Under the pieces are notes generated by a model. The model was not told the origin of the DNA, did not search any database, and was given only the letters and a program-made list of their open reading frames with translations. Shown piece after piece: positions 53,133 to 61,814 of a DNA stretch of 64,000 nucleotides. How positions within the stretch are numbered: position 1 is the first letter of the stretch; each line of letters opens with the position of its first letter. The DNA lies in the NCBI RefSeq assembly GCF_004345665.1, contig NZ_SLWR01000001.1, positions 620,001 to 684,000 on the forward strand, written 5' to 3'. The position numbers and the translations under genes are program-made. This DNA comes from Kribbella antiqua. Lineage in GTDB: Bacteria; Actinomycetota; Actinomycetes; Propionibacteriales; Kribbellaceae.

Positions 53133-53180
53133 TCCCCGCCCATTACCTCGGGGGAGGTTACCGGAGGGGTGGGGCCATCA

Positions 53181-54365
53181 GTGCGTGCTCAGACCGTGCT
53201 GCTGTTGAACTGGCGGGACACGACAAACCCTGAGGGTGGGGGTTCGGAGCGGTACGTGGAGGAGGTAGCGAAAGGCCTTGCGGCATTGGGCTGGTCGGTG
53301 ACCGTGCTGTGCGCGGCCTACCCAGGCAGTCCGCGCGAGTCGCGTCGTGACGACGTGCGATACATCTACCGCGGCACCAAGGTCACGGTGTACCTGCGTG
53401 GCCTACTGCACACGCTGCTGCAGCGACCGGACCACGTGGTGGACGTGCAGAACGGCCTCCCATTCTTTACCCGGCTCGTACGTCGTACTGGCGTCATCGT
53501 ACTGGTGCATCACGTGCACCAAGAGCAGTGGCAGGTGGTGTACCCGGGCTGGCGCGGCCGGCTGGGCTGGTGGCTCGAGTCACGCGTCGCACCGCGCCTG
53601 TATGACGACTGCGCTTACGTGACGGTGTCGTCCGCCTCACGGGACGAGCTGACCGGACTGGGTGTCACTGACATCGAAGTGATCCACAACGGCACCGACC
53701 CGGCACCGCCACGGCAAACCCCGCAGGCGCCGGTCCCGACATTGGTGTGCGTGGGCAGGATCGTGCCGCACAAGCAGATCGAGCACGCCGTCGACGCGAT
53801 CGCAGAGGCCCGCAAGGTGCTGCCGCACGCGCGACTGGTCGTTGTCGGATCAGGCTGGTGGGAGGACTCACTCCGCGCGTACGTCGAGGAACGCGGACTG
53901 CTGGATGCAGTGGAGTTTCGCGGGCATGTCAGTGAGGACGACAAGCACGCGGCGTACGACGAGGCGTGGGTGCTGGCCCTGCCCAGCCTGAAGGAGGGCT
54001 GGGGGCTTGTCGTCGGTGAGGCCGCGGGTCACGGCGTACCCACTGTGGCCTATCGGAGTGCAGGTGGTCCGACGGAGTCCGTGCGCGACGGGGTGTCCGG
54101 TGTGCTTGTGGACAGTCCTGGTGACTTCACCGCGGCGATCATCGAGCTGCTGCAGGACGGAGAGCTCCGGCAGCGGTTGTCCGACGGGGCAGCCGCCAGT
54201 GCGGGCACTTTCACCTGGTGTGCGACCGCACTGGCTTTCGATCGGCTGCTGACTACTTCACGCCGTACCCGACCACCGGAACATCAGCCTGTCCCTGGGT
54301 CTGTCCCTGCGGCGGCTTCGGGTCGTCCCGCACCGATTGAACGACCCCGACAACCGTGGTCGTAG
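53181..54365 (+). CDS. GT4-family glycosyltransferase (Rv0225-like)
   Basis: A 394-residue GT-B enzyme with the N-terminal NPEGGGSERYVEEVAKGL acceptor-side motif, VDVQNGLPFF, and the nucleotide-sugar half containing VCVGRIVPHKQIEHAVDAI and LPSLKEGWGLVVGEAAGHGVP (the E-x7-E motif). It probably transfers a hexose to a lipid-linked glycan on the cytoplasmic side. GTG at 53181 has GGGG seven bases before it; GTG at 53169 is an alternative. The last 38 codons lie antisense over the DUF2613 gene and look like a non-conserved tail (RRTRPPEHQPVPGS). Confidence 0.9.
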   Translation: MRAQTVLLLNWRDTTNPEGGGSERYVEEVAKGLAALGWSVTVLCAAYPGSPRESRRDDVRYIYRGTKVTVYLRGLLHTLLQRPDHVVDVQNGLPFFTRLVRRTGVIVLVHHVHQEQWQVVYPGWRGRLGWWLESRVAPRLYDDCAYVTVSSASRDELTGLGVTDIEVIHNGTDPAPPRQTPQAPVPTLVCVGRIVPHKQIEHAVDAIAEARKVLPHARLVVVGSGWWEDSLRAYVEERGLLDAVEFRGHVSEDDKHAAYDEAWVLALPSLKEGWGLVVGEAAGHGVPTVAYRSAGGPTESVRDGVSGVLVDSPGDFTAAIIELLQDGELRQRLSDGAAASAGTFTWCATALAFDRLLTTSRRTRPPEHQPVPGSVPAAASGRPAPIERPRQPWS

Positions 54366-54417
54366 CCACCGCCAGCCCAGCGAGTACTGCGATGGCCGCA
54401 CCGATCAGTGATCCCAT
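54253..54417 (-). CDS. DUF2613-like single-pass micro-protein
   Basis: A 54-residue protein starting MGSLIGAAIAVLAGLAVATT and continuing TVVGVVQSVRDDPKPPQ: one hydrophobic helix followed by a Pro/Gln-rich tail. A ribosome site GGGAGGGG lies about nine bases before the ATG at 54417. M. tuberculosis Rv0236A, a DUF2613 small protein next to aftD, has the same size and layout. The gene is fully inside the 3' part of the opposite-strand glycosyltransferase region (113-bp overlap). It may assist AftD or the multi-TM protein encoded upstream. Confidence 0.8.
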   Translation of the reverse strand: MGSLIGAAIAVLAGLAVATTTVVGVVQSVRDDPKPPQGQTQGQADVPVVGYGVK

Positions 54418-54463
54418 GAAGCGTGTCCCCTCCCGGATAAGTGAACCGAAGAGTAACAACCGC

Positions 54464-56140
54464 TCAGCGACTCCGCCAGACCGTGGAACGCCGCATCACC
54501 GCACCGACGATCGCGGCCGCCAGAGTCGCCCCCGCGAGCGCCCACGCGGCCAGTACGGCGATCGTCCGCCAGAGCGGATTGCGCTGCGGCACAGGAGTTC
54601 CCGCGAGCCGGTACACGCTCACGGTCGGACCGGAGAACTCCTCCGTGAGCCCGGGCATCAGGTCACGCGGCGACGGGCCACCGGCTGGGCGATCGACGAC
54701 CAGCCAGCCGACGCCCTGCTGAAGCAGCGCCGTGGTCGGGTCGCCGCCACCGCGCAGCCCGGCACGGAGGGCGGACGCGACAGCCGCGGCTCGCGGGTCC
54801 TCACCGGCCAGACGATGCCCGTCCACGATCAACTCGTCAGGCACAACCGAGGACTGCGCGAAGTAGCGCGGCATCGGATCCAGCACCGGCCGCCGGCCGT
54901 TCCACGGCGGCGCACGGTACGACTCGAACGGCCAGGGAATGAAGGAGCCGGCCAACACTCGCCGCGCCTGCTCCCAGTCATCCGGATAGTGCGACACCTT
55001 CAGCCCAGGCCCACCGGACAGTGCAGGCAGAGCCGCAAGAGGCAGCAGTACGGCGGTCGCGCCGACCACTCGATGGAGTCGCACATGCCGAAGCAGAGCG
55101 ACGACGGCGACGCCGAAGCCCAGTGACTCGAGCAGCGCCAACGGAGCGAGGTAGCGCTGGCCGTCGCGGAACAGTCCGGCGCCTGGAACGTGCGCGACGA
55201 CCTGCGCGAACGCACCCGGCGCCACGACACCGACGAGGCCCAGCAACACGGCAACAACGGCTGCCACGACGAGAGCGCCAACCAGGCGGTCGCGCCGCCA
55301 CCAGATGACCACACCGGCCAGAGACATCAGCAGCATGAGAAACGCGATGATCAGCGGCAGCAGATCGCCTCTGTTGCCTGGCACAACGTCCGCGTTCCAG
55401 ACACCGCCCAAGGTGAGCAGAGTCGGCAGCACTCCCCCATAGCGTTCATCACGAGCCGCGAACGCAGTCACCGACGCGGGGTCGACCGTCGCGACCCCGC
55501 CGTGCACCAGGCCGGCCACCAGCCATGGCAAGTTCAGCAGCACTGCTCCGCCGAGCGGGACCAACCCCCGTCGCTCCCCCGGCCACAGGAGGATGAGCGC
55601 GGCGACGAGAAGGCCGGTGATCCCGCCCGAGGCGGTCAGCGCACAACCGGCTGACGCGAGGAGGAACCCAGGCCACCCCACACCGGACCTGCGCAGCCGG
55701 ATCGCTGACCGCACCAGCCACGGCAGAGCGGCGTACCCGAGCAGGAGCGCCCAGGCGCCGAGGCGGAGGCGTTCGGCGACGAACGGGTTCCACAGATATA
55801 GGGTCGCCGCTGCGGCGCCGGGCAGCGCGCCACCGAGACGCAGCTCACGCCACAGCGCGGTCAAGCCGAGCCCGGACAGCAGTGGGACGGTGATCAGGAC
55901 GACTTTATTGAGCAACTGGCCGCCGAGGACCTCGTCCAGGAGCGCGACGATCACATCCGACGGGACCGCTCGGGGCATGGCGGTTGTGAGACCGAACAGG
56001 TCTAGTCGTACGGTGAGGTCCGGCACGAACACCATGTCGTAGCCGACGACGTACCCCGGAGCGAGCAGCGGAGCAGTGATCAACAGGGTGAGCAGGACAG
56101 GCCACAGCCAGGGCAGGACGCGCACGGCACGTTCTGACAT
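54464..56140 (-). CDS. Multi-TM membrane protein of the envelope glycan cluster (Rv0226c-like)
   Basis: A 558-residue protein with about eleven to twelve hydrophobic segments. The first loop contains VGYDMVFVPDLTVRLDLFGL with acidic residues where GT-C enzymes bind the lipid donor. A soluble C-terminal domain (about 400-520) with WPFESYRAPPWNGRRPVLDP precedes a last helix. The ATG at 56140 is supported by GGGAGG six bases upstream; GTG at 56146 is an alternative. It sits next to the DUF2613 micro-protein and diverges from the flippase. It is likely a glycosyltransferase or glycan transporter; direct evidence is lacking. Confidence 0.82.
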   Translation of the reverse strand: MSERAVRVLPWLWPVLLTLLITAPLLAPGYVVGYDMVFVPDLTVRLDLFGLTTAMPRAVPSDVIVALLDEVLGGQLLNKVVLITVPLLSGLGLTALWRELRLGGALPGAAAATLYLWNPFVAERLRLGAWALLLGYAALPWLVRSAIRLRRSGVGWPGFLLASAGCALTASGGITGLLVAALILLWPGERRGLVPLGGAVLLNLPWLVAGLVHGGVATVDPASVTAFAARDERYGGVLPTLLTLGGVWNADVVPGNRGDLLPLIIAFLMLLMSLAGVVIWWRRDRLVGALVVAAVVAVLLGLVGVVAPGAFAQVVAHVPGAGLFRDGQRYLAPLALLESLGFGVAVVALLRHVRLHRVVGATAVLLPLAALPALSGGPGLKVSHYPDDWEQARRVLAGSFIPWPFESYRAPPWNGRRPVLDPMPRYFAQSSVVPDELIVDGHRLAGEDPRAAAVASALRAGLRGGGDPTTALLQQGVGWLVVDRPAGGPSPRDLMPGLTEEFSGPTVSVYRLAGTPVPQRNPLWRTIAVLAAWALAGATLAAAIVGAVMRRSTVWRSR

Positions 56141-56182
56141 GACCACCTCCCACCCGGTCCCCGCATCTCGAGGCAGTAGAGC

Positions 56183-57445
56183 ATGAGTTCACACACCACG
56201 CCTGAGCAAGAGCCCAGAGCACCTCGGTTGGCGTTCCTTCGCAGCGCCACCGTCGTCGCCGTCGGCATGGCCATCATGAATGCGGCCGCCTACGGTTTCA
56301 CCCTGGTTGGCGTCCACCGGCTCGTGCCGGAGCAGTTCGGCGCCATCACCGCACTGCTCGGCATCCTGCTGATCGGCAACGTCGCATCCCTCGGGCTGCA
56401 GGCGGCCGGCGCCCGCCGTATCGCCACGCACAGCGGAGCGGGCGCGTCCGAGCTGGCCGACGCCATGCTCAAGGCAGGTCGCCGGGCCGCTCTCGGCCTC
56501 GCTGCCATCACCCTGCTGGCCACGCCGCTGCTCGTATGGCTGCTGCACATCGACTCCGTCATCGCCGTACTCCTGATCGCGCCGACGCTCGGCTGTCTCA
56601 CGGTGATGGGCTCACAGCTCGGCGTCCTTCAAGGTGGTCAGCACTGGACCGAGCTGGCCGGCATCTACACCGCCGTCGGCGCCGGGCGTCTGGTGCTGGG
56701 CGGCGGTGCGCTGCTGATCCACCCGTCGCTCACCTCGGCTATGACCGGCATCGCGCTGGGTGCCGCCGTACCACCCTTGCTGGGCGCTTTCCTGCTGCGT
56801 GGTTCCACTGGAGCGACGGCAGCGCAGGTCAAGGAAGTACTGCGTGAGACGGTGCACGGGACGCACACGCTGCTCGCGTTCTTCGCCATCGCCAACGCGG
56901 ACGTGCTGTTCGCCCGCGCACTGCTCGATCAACGGCACAGCGGGTACTACGCCGCCGGTCTGATCGTGACGAAGGCCTGTCTGTTCCTGCCGCAGTTCGT
57001 CATCGTGATCGTGTTCCCGTCGCTGGCCAGCTCTCCCGGCGACACCGTGCGCCTCCGCCGGGCCATCCAGGCCGTCGCCGGGCTGGGCGTGTGCACCGTG
57101 CTCGGCACGCTGCTGCTGCCCGACCTGGTCCTCGCGGTGGTCGGTGGCAAGGAGGACTACGCGCCACTCGGTCCGTACACCTGGCTGTTCGCGATCTCCG
57201 GCTCGGCGTACGCCGTACTGCAACTCGTTGTCTATGCCGCGATCGCGCAGCAGGAGAAACGCGCCGCGCTGCTGATCTGGATCGGCCTGATCGCGCTCGC
57301 TGTCGGCGCGGGGATCGTGCTCGGCACCGACATCGCCACCGGTATGGCCGGCGTGAAGACGCTGGTCGCGATGACCAGCACTTGCGCCATCCTGCTGTCG
57401 ATCGGCCTGGCGACAGGACTGCACCGCCAGGCCGACAACAGCTAG
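56183..57445 (+). CDS. MOP-superfamily polysaccharide flippase (Wzx/MurJ-like)
   Basis: A 420-residue integral membrane protein with about twelve helices. Typical features are the start RSATVVAVGMAIMNAAAYGFTLVGVHRLVPEQFGAITALLG and the C-terminal repeat of the fold (YTWLFAISGSAYAVLQLVVYAAIAQ). Such proteins move lipid-linked glycans across the membrane. The start is 42 bp from the divergent multi-TM gene, linking it to the glycan cluster. Its stop lies one base from the convergent sugar permease gene, leaving no room for a terminator hairpin. Confidence 0.88.
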   Translation: MSSHTTPEQEPRAPRLAFLRSATVVAVGMAIMNAAAYGFTLVGVHRLVPEQFGAITALLGILLIGNVASLGLQAAGARRIATHSGAGASELADAMLKAGRRAALGLAAITLLATPLLVWLLHIDSVIAVLLIAPTLGCLTVMGSQLGVLQGGQHWTELAGIYTAVGAGRLVLGGGALLIHPSLTSAMTGIALGAAVPPLLGAFLLRGSTGATAAQVKEVLRETVHGTHTLLAFFAIANADVLFARALLDQRHSGYYAAGLIVTKACLFLPQFVIVIVFPSLASSPGDTVRLRRAIQAVAGLGVCTVLGTLLLPDLVLAVVGGKEDYAPLGPYTWLFAISGSAYAVLQLVVYAAIAQQEKRAALLIWIGLIALAVGAGIVLGTDIATGMAGVKTLVAMTSTCAILLSIGLATGLHRQADNS

Positions 57446-57446
57446 C

Positions 57447-58430
57447 TCACCAGAGGCTGGACTTGGCGAAGCGGCGGGCGATCGAGTTCGCCACCACCAG
57501 CAGCACGAGGCCGACGACCGACCGGAACAGCCCGATCGCGGTCGCGTAGCTGAACTGGGGTATCTGTGCCTCCAGACCCACCTTGTAGACGTAGGTGTCG
57601 ATCACCTCGGAGGCGTGCAGGTTGAGGTTGTTCTGCATCAACAGGACCTTCTCGAAGCCGACCGAGAGGATCGAGCCCATGTTGAGGATGAGCAACACGA
57701 CGGCGACCGGGCGGATCGCGGGCAGGTCGATGTGCCAGACTCGCCGCAGCCTCGAGGCGCCGTCGACCACGGCGGCCTCGTGGAGCTCGGGATCCACGCT
57801 GGTCAGCGCGGCGAGGTAGATGATCGCGCTGAACCCCATCGTCTGCCAGGCACCGGACCACACATACAGGTGCCGGAAGCTCCCCGGGTTGCCGAGCAGG
57901 TCGAACGTCGGCAACCCGAGCAGATCGGTCAGCCGGGTCACCACACCGGTCGTCGGATCGACCAGTACGACGATGATGCCGACGACCACCACTGTCGAGA
58001 TGAAGTGCGGCGCATAGGTGATGAGCTGCACCCAGCGGCTGAACCAGCGCCGGCGGACCATGTTGAGCGCCAGCGCCAGGATGATCGGCAGCGGGAACGT
58101 CGCCACCAGCTCATAGACGTGCAGCACCACGGTGTTCTTGATCAGGCGCCAGAACAGGTAGGAGTCGGTGAAGCGCTCGAAGTGCTTGAGGCCGACCCAC
58201 GGGCTGCCCCAGATGCCGTCGACGACGTTGAAGTCCTTGAAGGCGATGATCACGCCGTACATCGGCCAATAGGCGAAGATCGCCAGCCAGAGCAGCGGAA
58301 GCGCGAGCATCGCGTACATCTGCCAATGCCTGCGCAGCTTGGCCTTCAGACCGGGTCCGCTCTTGCGAGCCGGCGTCCGCGTGGCGGCAGGCGTCGTCGT
58401 ACTCGATGACGGTGAGCTCAGTGTCGTCAT
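57447..58430 (-). CDS. Sugar ABC transporter permease, LplB-like
   Basis: A 327-residue CUT1 permease. A 35-residue Ser/Thr/Pro-rich N-terminal tail precedes six helices, and the EAA loop is AAVVDGASRLRRVWHIDLPAI. The segment WPMYGVIIAFKDFNVVDGIWGSPWVGLKHFERF is characteristic of the LplB/PgaA subgroup that works with very large binding proteins. It is the last gene of the operon begun by the binding protein, 4 bp after its partner. Confidence 0.93.
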   Translation of the reverse strand: MTTLSSPSSSTTTPAATRTPARKSGPGLKAKLRRHWQMYAMLALPLLWLAIFAYWPMYGVIIAFKDFNVVDGIWGSPWVGLKHFERFTDSYLFWRLIKNTVVLHVYELVATFPLPIILALALNMVRRRWFSRWVQLITYAPHFISTVVVVGIIVVLVDPTTGVVTRLTDLLGLPTFDLLGNPGSFRHLYVWSGAWQTMGFSAIIYLAALTSVDPELHEAAVVDGASRLRRVWHIDLPAIRPVAVVLLILNMGSILSVGFEKVLLMQNNLNLHASEVIDTYVYKVGLEAQIPQFSYATAIGLFRSVVGLVLLVVANSIARRFAKSSLW

Positions 58431-58434
58431 CGCG

Positions 58435-59373
58435 TCACCCCTTCAGCGAACCGATCATCGCGCCCTTGACGAAGTGCTTCTGGACGAAGGGATAGATGAG
58501 CAACGGCGGGATCGCGGCGATCACGATCAGCGAGAACTTCAGCTGTTGCTGGAGTTCCTTGCGGCGCAGCAGTTCGGCGGCGTCCTGGATACCCGAGGCG
58601 TCGATCTTGTTCTGGATCAGGATCTGCCGCAGCATCAGCTGGAGCGGGAACAGGTGCTCGTTGGTCAGATAGATGAGGCCGTTGAACCACGAGTTCCACT
58701 GGCCGACGGCGTAGAAGAGCAGGTTCACTGCGATGATCGGCTTGCTGAGTGGCAACACGACCCGCCAGAAGAATCCGAAGTCGCTGCAGCCGTCCATCGT
58801 CGCGGCCTCGTGCAGTTCCTCGGGGATGCTGACCTGGAAGTACGTGCGGGTGATGATCACGTTCCACACCGCGAGCGCGCCCGGCACGATCATCGCCCAC
58901 CGGGTGTTGAGCATGTGGAGCTGCTCGACCACCAGGTACGTCGGGATCAGGCCGCCGTTGAACATCATCGTGAAGACGAACAGCGCCATGATGAGGCCCT
59001 TGCCCGGCAGGCCCTTGCGGGACAGCGGGAACCCGGCCAGCAGCGTCAGCGCGGTGGCGAGCAGCGCGCCACCGATCGCGTACACCACCGAGTTCCCGAA
59101 GCCTGTCAGGATCGACCGGTAGTCGAAGATCGCCTTGTAGGCATCGAGGCTGAAGCCGACCGGCCACAGCCAGACCTCGCCGGAGACGACGTTGCTCGGG
59201 TCACTCAGGGACGCGCTCAGCACATACACCAGCGGATACAGGACGGCGAAGGCGAAGAGCGCCAGCGCCGCGGAGACGCAGATCGTGACGATCTTGTCCT
59301 GGCGCGTGTCCTGGACAGCGACGGCCGCCGCCCCGATCCGGCGGTCGTCGGGTGCCATCTGGTCAGCCGTCAT
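58435..59373 (-). CDS. Sugar ABC transporter permease, LplC/YtcP-like
   Basis: A 312-residue permease with about six helices, the segment LYPLVYVLSASLSDPSNVVSGEVWLWPVGFSLDAYKAIF at the first outside loop, and the EAA loop EELHEAATMDGCSDFGFFWRVVLPL. It overlaps the stop of the binding protein by 4 bp. With the LplB-like permease it forms the membrane part of an oligosaccharide importer. No ATPase gene is visible, so a shared MsiK-type ATPase encoded elsewhere is likely, as in streptomycetes. Confidence 0.93.
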   Translation of the reverse strand: MTADQMAPDDRRIGAAAVAVQDTRQDKIVTICVSAALALFAFAVLYPLVYVLSASLSDPSNVVSGEVWLWPVGFSLDAYKAIFDYRSILTGFGNSVVYAIGGALLATALTLLAGFPLSRKGLPGKGLIMALFVFTMMFNGGLIPTYLVVEQLHMLNTRWAMIVPGALAVWNVIITRTYFQVSIPEELHEAATMDGCSDFGFFWRVVLPLSKPIIAVNLLFYAVGQWNSWFNGLIYLTNEHLFPLQLMLRQILIQNKIDASGIQDAAELLRRKELQQQLKFSLIVIAAIPPLLIYPFVQKHFVKGAMIGSLKG

Positions 59374-61130
59374 TTGCCGAAGGCCTCATAGCCGGACTGC
59401 TGGATCTCCAGGTACGACTTCAGGCCGATCTGGTCGATCCGGTTCAGGTAGTCCTTCCACTGGCCGTCGTCGTTCGGGTCGTACTGCCCGGTGACGAACT
59501 TCGCGAAGGATGCGCCGACCTCGGTGGTGAGGTTCGTGGCCAGCTCGGCTTCCTGGGCGGCCTGATCCTGGGTCAACGTGACCGGGGGGAACGTGGCGTC
59601 CTGCGGCTGCTTGTACGGGAACTGCCTTTGCTGCGTCTGTTCGTACAGCGGCGCTTCGAACGTGAGGTCGCTCGGGTTCACTCGCTCGCCCAGCCGGAAG
59701 TCCAGCGAGCGGTACATCGTGCCGTACTGTTCGGCACCGTTCCAGCCGGGATGCTGGTCGTTGACCGGTGCCGTGCCGAAGGCGTAGACGGCCTGCTTGC
59801 CGTTGATGCCCTTCTGTCCCGTCTTGGCGTACTGGAAGCCAGGCCCGCCATAGCAGCGCAGGATCGACTCGAGCTCCATCTGCGCGTCCGCCCACTGCAT
59901 CAGCAGCTCAGGCCTCGCACACTTCTTGGTGATCACGAGCGTGCCGACCTCGACGCCGATGCCGTAGTAGTCCCACGCCGTGAACCGGACGCCGTTCGGG
60001 CCCTGCAGCGGCTCCAGCAGTTCGTACTGACGCCAGCGCGCGTTCGGGTCCTTCTGGTCGATCTCCACGAATCCGCCCCAGGATCCGGACCGGGCGCCGC
60101 CGAGGAGCGGGTTCGGCTTCGCGTTGCCGAGCCGGGCGATCTGGTCACCGGCCGCGGTGAAGATGTCCTTGTTGAGCAAGCCCTCCTTGTAGAGGCCGTT
60201 GACGTACTTGAGCCCCTCGCGCCACTCGTCCTTGATGTAGGCCGCCGCGACCTTGCCGTCCTCGACGGCGAGGTATGGCTCCGGCGGGCTGTAGAGGAAC
60301 GCGTTCATGAAGAAGGTCGTGATCGGCTCGTCCTTGTATCCGGCGAACGGCACGGTCCGGCCGTTGCCACCGGGATCCGCCTTCTTGAACGCCCGCAGCA
60401 ACTCGGCGAACTCGTCCGTGGTCTTCGGCATCGCGAGTCCGACCTTCTTGATCCACTCGCTGTTGATCCAGCCCTTGGACTCGAACCCGCGGCAGTGGAA
60501 GCAGTCGTTGAAGTCGGGGAAGGCGTAGATCTTCTTGTCCGGCGACTGGCTCAGCTTGCGCGCGTCCGGGTAATCCTGCATGGCCTGCACCAGGTTCGGC
60601 GCGTAGCCGTCGATCAGCCCGTCGATCGACTGGAACAGTCCCTGCTGCCCGTACAGGTACAGCTGCGACCTGGTGAACTCCACGTTCATGAACGCGTCCG
60701 GGATGTCGCCGGCCGCGATCATCGCGTTGACCTTGGTCATCATGTCGTCGCCGCCGGCGACCTGCTTGTACTCGATGTGGATGCCGGTGCGCTGCTCGAG
60801 CCACTTGCTGAAAGTGTTGGTCTGCCAGTCCCCGACGCCGATGTCCTGCGGGACCACGATCGTGAAGCTCACCTTCTCGGTCGTGATCGGCTTGACCTCG
60901 CGGGCGACCGGGCCCTTGTAGCCGTCCGGGTAGAGCACGCCCGGGCTCTTCGGGCCGAGGGTGGCTTTGGGTCCGGTGGGCGTCGACGCCTTCGCCGACG
61001 CATCGTCGCCGGAGCCGCTGCAGCCGGCCAGCACCCCGCTGCCGGCCGCCGCCACGGTGGCGCCGACAGTGCCTCTGAGCAGTGATCGACGGCTCAGTCC
61101 GGCGCTTGCATTGACATCGTTGTTCCGCAC
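59370..61130 (-). CDS. LplA-type sugar-binding lipoprotein, Tat-type signal
   Basis: A 586-residue binding protein. The N-terminus has a twin-arginine motif SRRSLLRGTVGATVAAAG and a lipobox Cys (LAGCSGSG), so it is probably exported folded and lipid-anchored. LplA-type blocks such as TFSKWLEQRTGIHIEYKQVAGGDD, FDDCFHCRGFESKGWINSEWI-like sequence and TVPFAGYKDEPITTFFMNAF are present. The GTG at 61130 has GGAGGAACC just upstream. Relatives bind oligosaccharides such as rhamnogalacturonan or xylan fragments. No glycoside hydrolase is within the window to tell the sugar. Confidence 0.93.
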   Translation of the reverse strand: MRNNDVNASAGLSRRSLLRGTVGATVAAAGSGVLAGCSGSGDDASAKASTPTGPKATLGPKSPGVLYPDGYKGPVAREVKPITTEKVSFTIVVPQDIGVGDWQTNTFSKWLEQRTGIHIEYKQVAGGDDMMTKVNAMIAAGDIPDAFMNVEFTRSQLYLYGQQGLFQSIDGLIDGYAPNLVQAMQDYPDARKLSQSPDKKIYAFPDFNDCFHCRGFESKGWINSEWIKKVGLAMPKTTDEFAELLRAFKKADPGGNGRTVPFAGYKDEPITTFFMNAFLYSPPEPYLAVEDGKVAAAYIKDEWREGLKYVNGLYKEGLLNKDIFTAAGDQIARLGNAKPNPLLGGARSGSWGGFVEIDQKDPNARWRQYELLEPLQGPNGVRFTAWDYYGIGVEVGTLVITKKCARPELLMQWADAQMELESILRCYGGPGFQYAKTGQKGINGKQAVYAFGTAPVNDQHPGWNGAEQYGTMYRSLDFRLGERVNPSDLTFEAPLYEQTQQRQFPYKQPQDATFPPVTLTQDQAAQEAELATNLTTEVGASFAKFVTGQYDPNDDGQWKDYLNRIDQIGLKSYLEIQQSGYEAFGK

Positions 61131-61169
61131 GGTTCCTCCAGGGCGGGGGCACGAATCCGATAGGATCTA

Positions 61170-61193
61170 TGCAATTTCAACCTGCAATTGCAG
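61170..61193. promoter_or_regulatory. Palindromic operator candidate upstream of the sugar ABC operon
   Basis: A perfect 12-bp palindrome CTGCAATTGCAG (61182-61193) is preceded by a direct copy of TGCAATT (61170-61176). It is the most AT-rich stretch in the 205-bp gap, 50 bp upstream of the binding-protein start. A LacI- or GntR-type repressor encoded elsewhere is the likely binder. Confidence 0.6.
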
Positions 61194-61322
61194 AGGAGGA
61201 TGACATACGAAAGGTCGGAACGGAAGGGAAACAAGCACGCTAACGTTCTGTCACGTGACACTCGGTGGCCAAGCGTTCCGGCCTAACCGGTAAGAAACTG
61301 ACAACGTTATCGGGGCGTCGCA

Positions 61323-61328
61323 TAGGGT
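61323..61328 (+). promoter_or_regulatory. Candidate -10 box of a leaderless NUDIX transcript
   Basis: TAGGGT ends seven bases before the ATG at 61336, with CTGACA (61298-61303) 19 bp upstream as a possible -35. No ribosome site lies between, which suggests a leaderless mRNA. Confidence 0.45.
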
Positions 61329-61335
61329 TCACGTC

Positions 61336-61809
61336 ATGGCGACCCCGAAGTTCATCCTGGAGCTGCGCGAGAAGATCGGGCACGACCTGCTGTTCCTGAG
61401 CGGCATCACCGGCGTCGTCCTGGACAACGACCAGCGGGTTCTGCTGGTACGACGCGCCGACGACGGACACTGGTCGCTGGTCCCCGGCATCCTGGAGCCC
61501 GGCGAGCAGCCCGCGGTCGCCCTGCTCCGGGAGATCCAGGAGGAGACCGCGGTGAAGGCCGTGGTCGAGCGCCTGGTCAGCGTCGAGACGCTACCGCCGT
61601 CGAGCTACCCCAACGGCGACCAGGTCCAGTACCTCGATCTCACCTTCCGCTGCCGCTACGTCTCCGGCGAAGCCCGCGTGAACGACGACGAATCCCTCGA
61701 AGTCGCGTGGTTCCCGCTGGACAGCCTGCCCACGTTGACCGCGCGCGAGCAGGCGTCCATCATCAACGCCCTCTTCCCCGATCAGCTGCCGAGGTTCATC
61801 CGGGACTAG
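61336..61809 (+). CDS. NUDIX hydrolase
   Basis: A 157-residue NUDIX protein. The Nudix box is GILEPGEQPAVALLREIQEE with the metal-binding REIQEE at about residues 72-77. The N-terminal PKFILELREKIGHDLLFLSGITGVVLD and the WSLVPG segment before the box are common in an actinobacterial subgroup that acts on nucleoside diphosphate derivatives. The substrate cannot be told. It is divergent from the sugar operon and convergent with polA. Confidence 0.92.
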   Translation: MATPKFILELREKIGHDLLFLSGITGVVLDNDQRVLLVRRADDGHWSLVPGILEPGEQPAVALLREIQEETAVKAVVERLVSVETLPPSSYPNGDQVQYLDLTFRCRYVSGEARVNDDESLEVAWFPLDSLPTLTAREQASIINALFPDQLPRFIRD

Positions 61810-61814
61810 GTCGT

